Assembly: GCF_004765805.1 (NCBI RefSeq)
Contig: NZ_SBIU01000003.1
Location: 434,001-498,000 of the forward strand
Source: Halorussus halobius
GTDB taxonomy: Archaea; Halobacteriota; Halobacteria; Halobacteriales; Haladaptataceae
Direction of reading: 5' to 3'
Length of the DNA stretch: 64,000 nt
Both the position numbers and the translations under genes were made by a program. Shown in pieces: positions 24,671 through 34,561 of the stretch; position 1 is the stretch's first letter; every line of letters begins with the position of its first letter. The notes beneath the pieces were generated by a model. That model was not told the DNA's origin, did no database searches, and was given only the letters and a program-made list of their open reading frames with translations.

Positions 24671-26254
24671 ATGTCAACGGAACACTCAGACGCGGACCGG
24701 GCGTTCGTGCTCGGTCTCGACGGCGTACCGTGGAACCTCGTCGACCGGTGGGTGGACGCGGGGGAACTGCCCAACTTCCGCCGGCTGGTCGAGGACGGCG
24801 CGGCCGGCCCGCTGGAGAGCACGATGCCGCCGACGACCGCGCTGGCGTGGCCCACCATCGCCACCGGGACGTGGGCCGACAAGCACGGGGTGTACTCCTT
24901 CCGGGGAGTCGAGTCCGACTACACCCACGCGATGAACACGAGCGACGACGTCGCCCGCCCCGAACTCTGGGACCTCGTCTCGCCGGCGGTCGTGGCCAAC
25001 GTGCCGATGACCTACCCCGCCGACGAGATAGACGGCAAGCTGGTCACGGGGATGATGACGCCCGAGCAGAACGACGGGTTCGCCCATCCGCCCGAGCTCC
25101 GCGAGGAGATAGCGGCCGGGATTCCCGACTACCGCATCGGGCTCCCGTGGGAGGAGTTCCGCGACGACCCCGACGGGTTCCGCGACGAGCTCGACGCGTT
25201 CCTCGACGCCCGGAAGCGACTCCTCCGGACGCTGATGGACACCGACGACTGGCGGCTGTTCTTCTTCGTGTTCACCGCGCCCGACCGGCTCCAGCACCTG
25301 CGCTGGGACGAGGACGTGCTGCTCGACCACTACCGGGACCTCGACGCGATACTCGGCGAGGTGCTCGACTACGCCGCCGAGCGCGAGGCCAACCTGTTCG
25401 TGGTCTCGGACCACGGCTTCGGCCCCATCGAGGGGTTCGTCCACACCAACACCTACCTCGAACGCGAGGGCTACCTCGCGCGCAAGGGCGGGTCGGGGCG
25501 CGGGCTGCTCGAATCGGTGGGCCTCACCAAGGACCGGATTCGCTCGGCGCTCGACGCGGCGGGCCTCGACGAGCGGGAGCTCCACGACCGACTGCCCGAC
25601 CGGCTGGTCGAGTCGGTGGCCGCGCAGGTGCCGGGGAGCCACGAGCTGTTCGACGTCGACTTCTCGGAGACGGCGGCGTTCACCCACGGCGCGGGCCACG
25701 TCTACGTCAACGACGTCGAGCGCTTCGACCAGGGCGCGGTCGCGCCCGAGGCGGTCCCCCGGGTCAAGGCCGAGATTCGGGAGACGCTCGAAGCGTTGAC
25801 CGACCCCGAGACCGGCGAGCAGGTGCTGAACGTCTACGACGGCGACGACCTGTTCGACGACGACGAGGACTCGCCCGACCTCGTGGTCCGGACCGGCGGG
25901 ACGCACCTCGTCGCCAACGGGCTCTCGGACTCGGTGTTCGCGGAGAGCGACATGGACGCGGCCCACCGACCGGAGGGCGTCTTCTTCGCGCGGGGACCGT
26001 CCATCGGGGCGGGCACCGCACCGGATGACGCCACGGTGGCGGACGTCGCGCCCACGCTGCTCCACAGCATCGGCGAGCCGGTACCGGCCGACGCCGACGG
26101 GCGAGTCCTCTCGGAGGTGTTCGCGAGCGGTTCGGCGGCCGCGGACCGCCCCGTCAGCGAGCGGGCGTACGCCGAGTCGGGCGACGAGGGCGGGGTCGAC
26201 GACGAGTTCGGCGACGTGGAAGCCCGGCTCCAAGGACTGGGATATATGGAGTAG
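24671..26254 (+). CDS. Alkaline phosphatase superfamily phosphodiesterase/phosphotransferase, copy 2
   Basis: A 527-residue paralogue of the protein at 8419-10062. FVLGLDGVPWNLVDRW near the N-terminus, the nucleophile loop MPPTTALAWPTIATG, KHGVYSF, and FVVSDHGFGPIEGFVH in the middle mark the metal and nucleophile sites. Both copies end with the same EARL..LGY motif, an unusual shared feature. It is followed 18 bp later by the epimerase gene. The substrate is unknown; transfer or hydrolysis of a phosphodiester on a surface glycan or lipid carrier is inferred from the locus. Confidence 0.85.
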   Translation: MSTEHSDADRAFVLGLDGVPWNLVDRWVDAGELPNFRRLVEDGAAGPLESTMPPTTALAWPTIATGTWADKHGVYSFRGVESDYTHAMNTSDDVARPELWDLVSPAVVANVPMTYPADEIDGKLVTGMMTPEQNDGFAHPPELREEIAAGIPDYRIGLPWEEFRDDPDGFRDELDAFLDARKRLLRTLMDTDDWRLFFFVFTAPDRLQHLRWDEDVLLDHYRDLDAILGEVLDYAAEREANLFVVSDHGFGPIEGFVHTNTYLEREGYLARKGGSGRGLLESVGLTKDRIRSALDAAGLDERELHDRLPDRLVESVAAQVPGSHELFDVDFSETAAFTHGAGHVYVNDVERFDQGAVAPEAVPRVKAEIRETLEALTDPETGEQVLNVYDGDDLFDDDEDSPDLVVRTGGTHLVANGLSDSVFAESDMDAAHRPEGVFFARGPSIGAGTAPDDATVADVAPTLLHSIGEPVPADADGRVLSEVFASGSAAADRPVSERAYAESGDEGGVDDEFGDVEARLQGLGYME

Positions 26255-26272
26255 CCCGGCGAGGATTGGCTC

Positions 26273-27223
26273 ATGGACGGAACTCCATCGGGAGCGGCCG
26301 ACGCGGACGTCTCCGGGCGGACGGTGCTGATAACCGGCGGTGCGGGCTTCGTCGGCAGCCACCTCGCGGACGCGCTGGTCGACGACAACGAGGTCCGCGT
26401 GTTCGACGACCTCTCGGGCGGGTCCCGCGAGAAGGTGCCCGAGGGCGCTGACCTCCTCGTGGGCGACATCCGCGACGGCGACGCGCTCGCCGAGGCGATG
26501 GACGGGGCGGACCTCGTGTTCCACGAGGCCGCGATGGTCAGCGTCGAGGCGTCGGTCGAGAACCCGCCGCGGTGCAACCGCGTCAACGCCGGCGCGACCG
26601 TCGACCTCCTGGAGCGGGCCCGCGAGGAGGACGCCCGCGTGGTGCTGGCCTCCTCGTCGGCCATCTACGGCCACCCCGAGTCGGTGCCGGTGTCCGAGGA
26701 CGACCCGAAATCACCCACCTCGCCGTACGGCATCGACAAGCTCTCGCTCGACCACTACGCCCGGCGCTACCACGACCTCTACGGCCTCGAGACCGTGCCG
26801 CTGCGCTACTTCAACGTGTTCGGCCCCGGGCAGAATCCGGAGTACAGCGCGGTCGTGAACGTCTTCTTCCGGCAGGCCGCCTCGGGCGGCCCGCTGACCG
26901 TCGAGGGCGACGGCGAGCAGACCCGCGACTTCGTCCACGTCTCGGACGTGGTGCAGGCCAACCTGCTCGCGGCCACCACCGACCGCGTGGGCGAACCGTT
27001 CAACGTCGGCACCGGCCGGAGCGTGACCGTCAACGAACTCGCCGAGACGGTGCTGGACGTGACCGACTCGGACGCCGAGATAACCCACGTCGACCCGCGC
27101 CCGGGCGACATCCGCCACAGCGAGGCCGACGTCTCGAAGGCCGAGCGCGCGCTGGGGTACGACCCGTCGGTGTCGCTCGAAGCGGGCCTGACCGACCTCG
27201 CCGAGCGTCGGGGCCTCAGATAG
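26273..27223 (+). CDS. NAD-dependent nucleotide-sugar epimerase/dehydratase
   Basis: A 316-residue extended short-chain dehydrogenase. TGGAGFVGSHLADAL gives the NAD-binding motif, ASSSAIYGHPES the catalytic Ser region, and YGIDKLSLDHYAR the Tyr-x-x-x-Lys pair. RYFNVFGPGQ and RDFVHVSDVV are typical of UDP-glucose 4-epimerase-like enzymes. The sugar cannot be read from the sequence; UDP-GlcNAc or UDP-glucose are likely. It is the second gene of the unit led by the phosphodiesterase-type gene and the last polysaccharide gene before the protease. Confidence 0.88.
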   Translation: MDGTPSGAADADVSGRTVLITGGAGFVGSHLADALVDDNEVRVFDDLSGGSREKVPEGADLLVGDIRDGDALAEAMDGADLVFHEAAMVSVEASVENPPRCNRVNAGATVDLLERAREEDARVVLASSSAIYGHPESVPVSEDDPKSPTSPYGIDKLSLDHYARRYHDLYGLETVPLRYFNVFGPGQNPEYSAVVNVFFRQAASGGPLTVEGDGEQTRDFVHVSDVVQANLLAATTDRVGEPFNVGTGRSVTVNELAETVLDVTDSDAEITHVDPRPGDIRHSEADVSKAERALGYDPSVSLEAGLTDLAERRGLR

Positions 27224-27300
27224 GTCGTCGCCGGTCGCCCGCCGGGACGCGAGCGGGGCGGCGACTCCATTCGTCTCCCTTTCCTTCCTCCACCGAGCTT

Positions 27301-27415
27301 TCACGTCCGGGGAGAAGTATCCCCTGAAACTTGTATAAATACTATACTATATTCTTTTTGTTTATATCTATAGAAGCAAAGACCTATATCTCGTACATTG
27401 TATAAACGTCGTGTA
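27301..27415 (+). promoter_or_regulatory. AT-rich promoter region of the subtilase
   Basis: About 115 bp of strongly AT-rich sequence (for example TATAAATACTATACTATATTC at 27334 onward) in otherwise GC-rich DNA. Several TATA-like boxes occur; TATATC at 27385-27390 is 26-31 nt before the ATG at 27416. It could be a strong promoter or a trace of foreign DNA. Confidence 0.5.
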
Positions 27416-28863
27416 ATGTCAGACATAACAGACGAACGTTTCTCAAAGCGGTCGGGACTGCCGCCGGGAGCGCCGCGTTGGTGAGCGGTTCGGCGAGCGC
27501 AGACGACGGCGGCGACGGACGGACGCGGTTTCTGATCGACCTCGACGACGTGTCGCGCGACGAGATTCCGGACTCGGTGGACGTGGTCCACGACATCTCT
27601 CAAATCGGCGTCCTCGCCGCGCGGGGCAACCCCGACGCGGTCCCCAGCGCGTCCGCGGTCACGGCCGACGTGACCGCGTATCAGGACGGTCCGGTCGAAG
27701 AACACGACGAGGACAGCGAGGGTAGCGGCGGTCCGGCGTGGGACAGCGGCGCGCCGACCCGGACCGAACTCCAGTGGGACAAGCGCGACCAGCGGCTCGG
27801 CCACCTGACCGAGCGGCCCGACAACCGGCGGGTGGTCCACGACACGACGACGGGCGAGGCCACTCGCGTCGCGGTCGTCGACTCGGGGGTCTACGACGGC
27901 CATCCCGACCTCGCCGACGCGGTCAACGCCGACCTGTCGGCCAACTACACGCTCGACTCGTGGGACTTCCGACCCAACGGCGCGGGCGACCACGGCACCC
28001 ACGTCGCGGGCATCATCGCCGGCACGAACGCCGACGGCGAGGGCGTCCTCGGCACCGCGCCCGACACCGAAATCGTCGCCCACCGCGTGTTCTCCGCGCT
28101 GCCGGGCGGCGGCGCGTCGACGGGTGACATCCTCGCGGCGCTCGCGGACGCGGCCGACAAGGGCTGTGACGTCGCCAACTTCAGCGTGGGCTACACCAAC
28201 TACGACGTCGAGGAGAACCCGGACCTGCTCGACGTCAAGGCGATGTACGAGGACCTCGCGGAGTACGCCCACGAGCAGGACATGACCATCGTCAACTCGA
28301 CGGGCAACGACGCGGTCGACATGACCCCCGAGGACACGCTCAGCCTGCCGACCGAGGCGGAGGGCATCTTCGGCGTCTCCGCGACCGGCCCCATCGGCTA
28401 CCTCTGGGACGACGAGCAGTCGAGCCGCGAGGTCAAGAGCCTCAAGACCCTCGACGAGCCGACCGCCACGCCCGCGAGCTACACCAACTACGGTGCCGGC
28501 GTGGACGTGAGTGCGGCCGGGGGCAACTACGACACCGACCTTCCCGAGGGGTATTACTACGACCTGGTGTTCTCGACCATCGTCACCGACGACGGGACCG
28601 ACGACCCCGTCGCGGGCTACGGCTGGAAGGCCGGCACCTCGATGGCGGCCCCGCAGGTCGCGGGCGCGTACGCCCTCGTCCGGTCGCTGCGGCCCGACGC
28701 CAGCGCCGAGGCGGTCGAGTCGTTGATAAAAGAGACCGCCCGGGACGGCCCCGGCGGCGAGACCTACCACGGGGCGGGCCACCTCGACCTGCGTCGACTG
28801 GTCAGGGAGGCGTCCAAGGGCCGGAAGGGGAACGGAAACAACGGCAAGGGGAACGGTAAGTGA
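27416..28863 (+). CDS. Subtilisin-like serine protease (S8, halolysin type) with a frameshifted Tat leader
   Basis: An exported S8 protease. The catalytic Asp is in VVDSGVYDGHPDL, His in GDHGTHVAG, the oxyanion Asn in NSTGND and Ser in GTSMAAPQVAG; all are intact. A short propeptide-like region precedes the domain and a Gly/Asn/Lys-rich tail ends it. The leader is broken: ATG 27416 begins MSDITDERF in one frame, whereas the twin-arginine signal RRTFLKAVGTAAG begins at 27430 in the frame of the protease, and no start codon lies in that frame after its stop at 27403. One extra base between 27416 and 27430 would restore MSDIT-RRTFLK. This may be a mutation, a sequencing error or programmed frameshifting. 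Confidence 0.8.
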
Positions 28864-28887
28864 GACGGCGAGGGTCTCACCGCGCCC

Positions 28888-29757
28888 TCACTTCTCGTTG
28901 ATGGACTCGCTTGCGATGTTGCGCCCGCGGGTCTTCAGGCTGACCTCGCGGCGCTTGCGGACCTCCTCGAGGACGTCGAGTTCGATGAGTCGCTCGAATA
29001 TCTCCTCGACCTCGTCGACCTCCATCCCGAGGAAGTCGGGTATCTCGAACGACGAGACGCCCGAGTACAGCGCCATCAGCACCTCCTTCTCGGTCTCGTC
29101 GAGTTCAACGCCGCCCTCGTTCTTGCGCTCGCCCTTCTGGAACAGCGTCTCGAGCAGTGCACATCGCCGGGTCTTGCCCGAGACGTAGGTCTGGACGCTG
29201 GTGTCGCCCTGCGTGTGCTCGACCTCCAGCACGGTGCGCTGTTCGCCCTGTACGGTCCGGGTCGCGCGCTCGACCGACCCGATGTCGTCGAGTTCGATGC
29301 CGACGAAGGTGCCCGACGCGATGGCGACGTTGACCACACCGTCGCCGATCTTGATCCGGGCTTTCTCCCAGTCGGTGTCCTGAATCACGCCCCCTTCGAC
29401 CGCCGGGTGCTTGGTCAGGACCATCTTCTGGTTGAGCAACGCGCCGTACACGTCGGTCTCGAAGTCGTCGATGTCCTTGCTCGACGACAGCAGGACGACG
29501 TTGTTCGCGAACTCGACGCTCAAGTAGTCCGAGACCGACGCCACGGCCTGATTCACGTCGTAGCGACCACGGAGCCCCTTTATCTTCGAGAGCGGGATGG
29601 TCCGCTTGCCCTGATTGCCCGCCAGCACCAGTCGCTTGTTCGACAGCAGGATGCGGCCGCTGGTCCACTCGGGGTCGTTGAGCTTCCGGCCGTTCTTGAC
29701 CACCTGCAGGAACCGCCCCTTCGTGTCGGTGATCTTGTGCTCGCCTTCCTCGCTCAT
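28888..29757 (-). CDS. cheF1: Archaeal chemotaxis adaptor CheF1
   Basis: A 289-residue CheF-family (DUF439) protein. Its first two-thirds form the CheF domain (SGRILLSNKRLVLAGNQGKRTIPLSKI, then a strand-rich region to about 215). The end is a winged-helix-like segment (ELDETEKEVLMALYSGVSSFEIPDFLG). CheF is an archaeal protein that links phosphorylated CheY to the archaellum motor. It lies near the transducer, HEAT protein and archaellin genes, as in Halobacterium salinarum, where two CheF proteins are encoded close to the che genes. A paralogue is at 43214-44068. Numbering as CheF1 or CheF2 is arbitrary. Confidence 0.88.
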   Translation of the reverse strand: MSEEGEHKITDTKGRFLQVVKNGRKLNDPEWTSGRILLSNKRLVLAGNQGKRTIPLSKIKGLRGRYDVNQAVASVSDYLSVEFANNVVLLSSSKDIDDFETDVYGALLNQKMVLTKHPAVEGGVIQDTDWEKARIKIGDGVVNVAIASGTFVGIELDDIGSVERATRTVQGEQRTVLEVEHTQGDTSVQTYVSGKTRRCALLETLFQKGERKNEGGVELDETEKEVLMALYSGVSSFEIPDFLGMEVDEVEEIFERLIELDVLEEVRKRREVSLKTRGRNIASESINEK

Positions 29758-29910
29758 GCGTCGTGTCCACGATCTCGGCGGGGTCGCTCGCCCGGAACGC
29801 GTCGGACGCGAGACGACGGCCGACGGTCGAGCCGGTGGTCGGTGGCTCCGCGACGGTGAGCCCCCGCGCCGGTTCCGGAGATTGATACCCTCATATCGGG
29901 ACGGCGGCGG

Positions 29911-31860
29911 TCAGGACTCGCTCCGCATGTCGTTCACGCGGCTGGTCAGTTCCTCGATGGCGTCGGTCTGCTCGCGGGTCGCGTCCACGATGTCGTCGGT
30001 CGCGCTCTCGACCTCGCGGGTCCGGTCGCGAACCTCCTCGACCGTCGCCATCACCTGTTCGACGTTGGTGGCCTGCTCGTCGTTGGCCTCCGCGACCTCG
30101 GTCACGCCGGTCGCGGCCTCCTCGACCGCGTCGGCGATCTCCTCGAGCGCGACCAGCGCGTCCTCTATCTCCTGGCCGGCGTGCTTTATCTGGTCGTTCG
30201 AGGCCTCGACCGCGACCACCGTCTCGTTGGCCTGCGACTGGATGTCGTCGATGCGCGTGGCGATTTCCTCGGTGTGCTCGCGCGTCTCGTTGGCCAGTTG
30301 CTTGACCTCGTCGGCGACCACCTCGAATCCGCTCCCGGCCTCGCCCGCGCGGGCGGCCTCGATGTTGGCGTTCAACGCCAGCAGGTTGGTCTGGTCGGCC
30401 ACCTCGGCGATGACCTCCACGACCTCCTCGATCTCGTTCATCTGGGATTCGAGTTCCGTGACCGTGTCGACGAGGTCGTCGCTCATCTCGATGACCTCGT
30501 CGGTCGCCGCCCGGGCCCCCTGACTGGATTCGAGGCCGCTGTCGGCCGAGGCCTTGGCCTGCTCGGCCGCCGAGGCCACCTCGTCGGAGCTGGCGGCGAC
30601 CTCCTCCATGCTCGCGCTGAAGTTCTCCATCTGCGTGGCGACCTCCGAGAGCTGGTCGGTCTGCTCGTCGACGCGCTCGTCGATGACCCGGGCGGACTCG
30701 GTGGCCTGTTCGACCGACGTTTCGAGGTCCTCGGCCTTCCGGCCGACGCGCTCGGTCAGGGTCTCGAACCGACCGGCCATCGCGTTGACTCGGTCGACGA
30801 CGTCGATGAGCGAGTCGTCGACCACGTCGTGTTCGTCCTCGAAGGAGGCCCGCGCCGAGAGGTCGCCCGCCTCCATCGCGGTCAGGGTGCCGATGAGCTC
30901 CTCGACCAGCGAGGTGATACCCTCCCGTCGACGGATGTCCTCGGTGCGGTCGTGGACGGTTTCGACTACCGCGACGAGTTCGCCGTCCTCGTACACCGGC
31001 AGGGCCGAGAACTCGACCTCGCGCTCGACGCCGTCGCGCGTGATGACGGTGGCACTGTCATGATACAGCGTCTCCTCGACGTCGACCCTCTCGGCGTCGA
31101 ACCGCTCGTGGGCCGACTCCGGGGCCTCGGCGACCTTGTCGGCGAGCGTCCTGTCGCGCCGCCCGTCGGCGTAGAACGCCTCGCTGGCGTGTTCGAGGCC
31201 GATAGCCTCGTCCGCGTCCATCCCGGTGAGCCCCTCGATAGCTCGGTTCCACGCCGCGACCTCGTCGCGTTGCGTGTCGAGGATGAACACCGGGGTATCG
31301 ATGCCGTCGAGGAGGTCGTCGTCGTCCAGGTCGAACTCGTCGTCTCCGTGTTCCTCGCCTGCGAGTTCTCCGGCCTCGTAGGCGTCGAGTCCGGCGCGCA
31401 TGTCCGTCAGCGTCGCGGACAGCGCCGACTGGAGCTCGTCCTCGGCGCGACCGAGCTCCTCGGCGACCGCCTCGTTGCCCGCACCGAGGCGATGTTCGAG
31501 CCGCTCGAACGTCTCGTCGACCAGTTGCTCGACGCTCGCCTCGTACGTCGCCGCGAAGCCGCCGGGGGACACGCCGGCCGCGACGTGACGCTGGGCGAGG
31601 TCGGCGGCGTCGTCGGCCGCGGACTCGCCCTCGGTTACCACCCGTCCGAGGTGGGTCGCCTGTGCTCGTCGGAGGTCGTCGCCGACCTCGGCGTCCCGAT
31701 AGGCCGCCTCCAGCTGCGAGCGCGCCACCGACTCGTCGGGCCGCACCGATACCTCGCCAGTCTGGGTCCCCCCGTCGAACGTCACGTTCCGACGGTGATT
31801 ACCGCGGCGACCGCCGCGGCGCAACCGCCGGAGAATCCTCGCGAGCGTGTCCCTGACCAT
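29911..31860 (-). CDS. Soluble methyl-accepting chemotaxis transducer with PAS domain
   Basis: A 649-residue transducer without membrane helices. The N-terminal 165 residues are a helical sensor-like region, reminiscent of HemAT-type modules but with no clear heme ligand. A PAS domain follows (about 185-300, [22 protein letters not shown]), then a HAMP-like linker (about 310-360) and a long coiled-coil signalling domain. The tip contains the conserved [49 protein letters not shown] hairpin around residues 500-545 that binds CheW and CheA. Glu/Gln pairs suggest CheR/CheB methylation sites. A TTTATA box 28-33 nt upstream fits a leaderless mRNA. The stimulus is unknown. Confidence 0.9.
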   Translation of the reverse strand: MVRDTLARILRRLRRGGRRGNHRRNVTFDGGTQTGEVSVRPDESVARSQLEAAYRDAEVGDDLRRAQATHLGRVVTEGESAADDAADLAQRHVAAGVSPGGFAATYEASVEQLVDETFERLEHRLGAGNEAVAEELGRAEDELQSALSATLTDMRAGLDAYEAGELAGEEHGDDEFDLDDDDLLDGIDTPVFILDTQRDEVAAWNRAIEGLTGMDADEAIGLEHASEAFYADGRRDRTLADKVAEAPESAHERFDAERVDVEETLYHDSATVITRDGVEREVEFSALPVYEDGELVAVVETVHDRTEDIRRREGITSLVEELIGTLTAMEAGDLSARASFEDEHDVVDDSLIDVVDRVNAMAGRFETLTERVGRKAEDLETSVEQATESARVIDERVDEQTDQLSEVATQMENFSASMEEVAASSDEVASAAEQAKASADSGLESSQGARAATDEVIEMSDDLVDTVTELESQMNEIEEVVEVIAEVADQTNLLALNANIEAARAGEAGSGFEVVADEVKQLANETREHTEEIATRIDDIQSQANETVVAVEASNDQIKHAGQEIEDALVALEEIADAVEEAATGVTEVAEANDEQATNVEQVMATVEEVRDRTREVESATDDIVDATREQTDAIEELTSRVNDMRSES

Positions 31861-31887
31861 CTCGGCCGAAAAGAGACACTAGCCGGA

Positions 31888-31893
31888 TATAAA
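31888..31893 (-). promoter_or_regulatory. TATA box of the transducer gene
   Basis: TTTATA on the minus strand, 28-33 nt upstream of the ATG at 31860, the standard haloarchaeal position for leaderless transcription. Confidence 0.6.
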
Positions 31894-31972
31894 GTTTTAC
31901 GTGAATTTCAACCGCGATAACTACGTCCCCGCGCCGTCTCCCCGAGAGCGTCGACGACCCAGCGGAACTCGA

Positions 31973-33193
31973 CTACTCACGACCGCCGAGCTTCGACAGC
32001 GCCGAGAACGCTCGCTTTCGGACCTCCTCGTCGTCGGTCCGGTCGACGAGGGTGTCGAGCCGGTCGCGGGCGCGCTCGCCCCCGACCTTCCCCAGCGCGA
32101 ACGCCGCCTTGGCGCGCGCGTCGGCGCTCGCTCCGGGGTCGTCGAGGACGTCGAGCAGTGCCTGTTCGGCCGCCTCGCCGCCGAGGGTGGCGACGCTGGT
32201 CGCGGCGAACTGGGCCGTCAGTCCGTCGTCGTCGTCAAGCACGTCCGCGAGCGCCCCGATGGCCTCCTCGCGGTCGTCCTCGCCGGTCACCCGGCCGAGC
32301 AGCCACGTCGCGTTCCGGCGCTGGTGGGGCTGGGTTCCCTGTTCGAGGATGTCCACGAGCGAGTCGACGACGCTCCGGTGGTCGGTGGCGCTCAGCTTCT
32401 CGACCATCGTCTCCCGGAGCTCGTGGCTCCGCTGGCCCGGCGCGTTCGAGAGTATCTCGATGAGCGAGAACACCGCCGCCCGCCGGACCGCCTCGTTTTC
32501 GTCCGACAGCAGGCCGACCAGCGCGTCGAGGGGCTTGGCGCTCTCGAAGTTGCCCAGCGAGTCGGCCGCGATTCGCCGGACCGTCTCGCTGTCGTCGTCC
32601 AGCAGGTCCAACAGCGCCGACAGCGCCTCCCCGCCGCCGATGCGTCCGAGCGAGTCGGCCGCCTCTCGGCGGACCTCCACGCTCGCGTCGTCGAGGCGTC
32701 CCCGGAGCGCCGTCACCGCACGCGGGTCGCCGATGCGTCCGAGCGCCCGAGCCGCCCGTGCCCGGACCCGGGCGTCGGGGTCTTCGAGTCGTTGGACCAG
32801 CGCCTTCGTTCCGGCCTTGTTGCCGATGCGCCCGAGCGCGTTGGCCGACGCCATCCGGAGTTCGGGCCGGTCGGACGAGAGGCTCTCGACCAGCGCCTCC
32901 GCGCGCGCCCACTCCGCGCCGTCGGTCGGCACCTCCTCGTCGGTCAGCGCCGTGACGAGTTCCTCGACCGCGTGTCGCTGGTCGAGCGCGTCGATGGCGG
33001 CGGCTCGAACCGCGTCGCTGTCGTCCTCGCGCGCGGCGGTCACGAGCTGGTCGACCACCGGCTCGCCGTCGGCGTCGACGCCCCCCAGAATCTCGGCCGC
33101 GCGCCGGCGGACCGGCTCGCTGTTGCTGTTCCGCAACAGCGAGGTGAGCTGGGTCACGTCCTCGGTCTTCTCCAGTTCGAACAGCGACGTCAC
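31973..33193 (-). CDS. HEAT-repeat chemotaxis accessory protein
   Basis: A 406-residue all-helical protein made of about 12 HEAT/PBS-lyase-type repeats of some 31 residues (for example VRRRAAEILGG, LRMASANALGRIGN, VRARAARALGRIGD, VRREAADSLGRIGG). Such repeats form a curved protein-binding scaffold. In Halobacterium salinarum a HEAT_PBS protein (OE2401F) is encoded beside the CheF proteins and binds Che proteins; this gene, between the transducer and archaellin, is the likely counterpart. That orthology is inferred from fold and neighbourhood. The ATG at 33193 fits the first repeat. Confidence 0.85.
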   Translation of the reverse strand: MTSLFELEKTEDVTQLTSLLRNSNSEPVRRRAAEILGGVDADGEPVVDQLVTAAREDDSDAVRAAAIDALDQRHAVEELVTALTDEEVPTDGAEWARAEALVESLSSDRPELRMASANALGRIGNKAGTKALVQRLEDPDARVRARAARALGRIGDPRAVTALRGRLDDASVEVRREAADSLGRIGGGEALSALLDLLDDDSETVRRIAADSLGNFESAKPLDALVGLLSDENEAVRRAAVFSLIEILSNAPGQRSHELRETMVEKLSATDHRSVVDSLVDILEQGTQPHQRRNATWLLGRVTGEDDREEAIGALADVLDDDDGLTAQFAATSVATLGGEAAEQALLDVLDDPGASADARAKAAFALGKVGGERARDRLDTLVDRTDDEEVRKRAFSALSKLGGRE

Positions 33194-33218
33194 GACTACG
33201 CGAACGACTCGCGCCGAG

Positions 33219-33224
33219 AAAAAA
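33219..33224 (-). terminator. Possible poly-U terminator downstream of arlA
   Basis: AAAAAA on the plus strand reads TTTTTT on the minus strand, about 120 bp beyond the arlA stop and just before the HEAT gene. It could end the archaellin transcript. Confidence 0.35.
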
Positions 33225-33342
33225 CGTGGGGTCCCGAATCGAGGGGACGCGCTCGCGTCGATCTCCGGGGGTGACGTCCGGGTACGCGACTCGCTATCGA
33301 GCGGAAACGAGAGGAAAGTCGATTAGTTGGTTGTGTACCGGG

Positions 33343-34032
33343 CTACACCGTGACTGCGCTCTCCTGGGAGAGCGACTGCGGGATGTTGGCGCGGTACTGA
33401 GTCACTGCACCGTACTGGGTGGTGAGCTTGAGCTGGACCTCCTGACCTTCGGCGAGCGCCTGACCGCTGATGGCGCTCGCGTTGAGCGTGATCTTGAAGC
33501 GGTCGTCCTGGCTGTTGAGCACGGGAACCGAGCCGTCAGGGTCCTTGATGTGAGACACGTTGAAGTGGTTGCTGTTACCAAGGCGGTCGTCCAGGCTCTT
33601 GTCACCGGACCCGTCGGAATCCTCAACTTCTTTCGTGACGGTGCCACCGCTATACTCCGCTGAATCCCAACCATTTGCCTCCGGTAGCGTCGCTTCCGTC
33701 AACGTCTTCGCGTCGTTGGGGCCGATCCACTCGATCGTGGCCGCCGAGAGGTTGATGTCGTCGGACCCCGAGCCGCGCATCACCGTCAGGTTGATGTTGT
33801 TAACCTGCTCGTTGGCGACGTTGGCGAATCCGCTCACGACCTCCACGCGGTTCGAGACCTGCGCGGTCGAGTCCTGACCGGTCTGTTCGGACTTGGTCTG
33901 GAGGAACCCGGCCGTGTTGATGAGCACGCCCGCCGCGATCGCGGCGACCAGCACCATCGCGATGAACACGATGAGCGTACCGATACCGACCTGACCTCTG
34001 TCATTTAACCGTTCTTCGATTTTCTCTTTCAT
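33343..34032 (-). CDS. arlA: Archaellin (archaeal flagellin)
   Basis: A 229-residue archaellin. The type III signal ends at Arg12-Gly13, with processing expected before [21 protein letters not shown], the strongly conserved hydrophobic N-terminal helix that forms the filament core. The outer domain is beta-rich and contains four N-glycosylation sequons (NLT, NLS, NVS, NAS), so the filament is probably glycosylated. It is the only archaellin gene in the window. The prepilin peptidase is not seen. A palindromic element lies 12 bp upstream of its TATA box, the same arrangement as at the cheY and arlCDE promoters. Confidence 0.92.
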   Translation of the reverse strand: MKEKIEERLNDRGQVGIGTLIVFIAMVLVAAIAAGVLINTAGFLQTKSEQTGQDSTAQVSNRVEVVSGFANVANEQVNNINLTVMRGSGSDDINLSAATIEWIGPNDAKTLTEATLPEANGWDSAEYSGGTVTKEVEDSDGSGDKSLDDRLGNSNHFNVSHIKDPDGSVPVLNSQDDRFKITLNASAISGQALAEGQEVQLKLTTQYGAVTQYRANIPQSLSQESAVTV

Positions 34033-34102
34033 GTTTCACGTCCCGTCCGAGCGCCAACGCGAGTTGGCTACGGACTCTATCCGGAACGAAACGTAGACAC
34101 GT

Positions 34103-34138
34103 AATAAATCTACGGTCGCGATTATCAGACGTGATATC
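34103..34138 (-). promoter_or_regulatory. arlA promoter with motility palindrome
   Basis: On the plus strand ATTATCAG-AC-GTGATATC (34121-34138) is an imperfect palindrome. Twelve bases closer to the gene lies AATAAAT (34103-34109), which reads ATTTATT on the minus strand and is the likely TATA box. The same palindrome-TATA geometry occurs at 51010 and 57908. Confidence 0.65.
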
Positions 34139-34234
34139 GGGCTGGGACCGCGTCACGTCGGAGATTCCGGACGGCCGACACGTCCGACGCTACCTCGCCG
34201 AGTCATCAGGGAACGGAGATACACCGGCAACGAA

Positions 34235-34516
34235 TCAGTCGGTGCCGGAGATGCCGTAGATGACGAACAGGTATCCGGCTATCGTGATGAGGTAGTTGAC
34301 CGACAGCAGCGTTTGGGTGTTCTCGAACTCGGTGAGGAACGCGCTGACGGTCGTCGCGATCGCGGCGGCGACGATGAGCGCGAAGCCGACCGAGAGGTGG
34401 AACATCACCCGCCGGGAGGTGCGACGGTACGCCCGGACTGCGAAGGCTATCATCGCCAGTCCCGCGATCGCTACGGTGGCGCTGAACACGACGTACAGCA
34501 GTTCTATCGTTTGCAT
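34235..34516 (-). CDS. DUF7521-family small membrane protein
   Basis: A 93-residue protein with three hydrophobic helices (about 5-27, 38-60 and 70-88). Short polar segments such as RAYRRTSRRVMFHLSVGF separate the first two. This pattern matches small membrane proteins (DUF7521) that are often encoded beside winged-helix regulators in haloarchaea. Here it follows such a regulator by 45 bp on the same strand, next to the archaellin gene. Its role is unknown; a membrane partner of the regulator is an inference from recurring gene pairs. Confidence 0.7.
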   Translation of the reverse strand: MQTIELLYVVFSATVAIAGLAMIAFAVRAYRRTSRRVMFHLSVGFALIVAAAIATTVSAFLTEFENTQTLLSVNYLITIAGYLFVIYGISGTD

Positions 34517-34561
34517 GATTTCGGTCCCGAGAGGCCACGTCCCCTGCGTCCGGACGGGGAC

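Noticed and set aside
27424..27432. ATAACAGAC near the subtilase start as a further copy of the polysaccharide element
   Set aside because: It lies inside the coding start, lacks CAG ten bases upstream, and differs at the conserved AAAG end.
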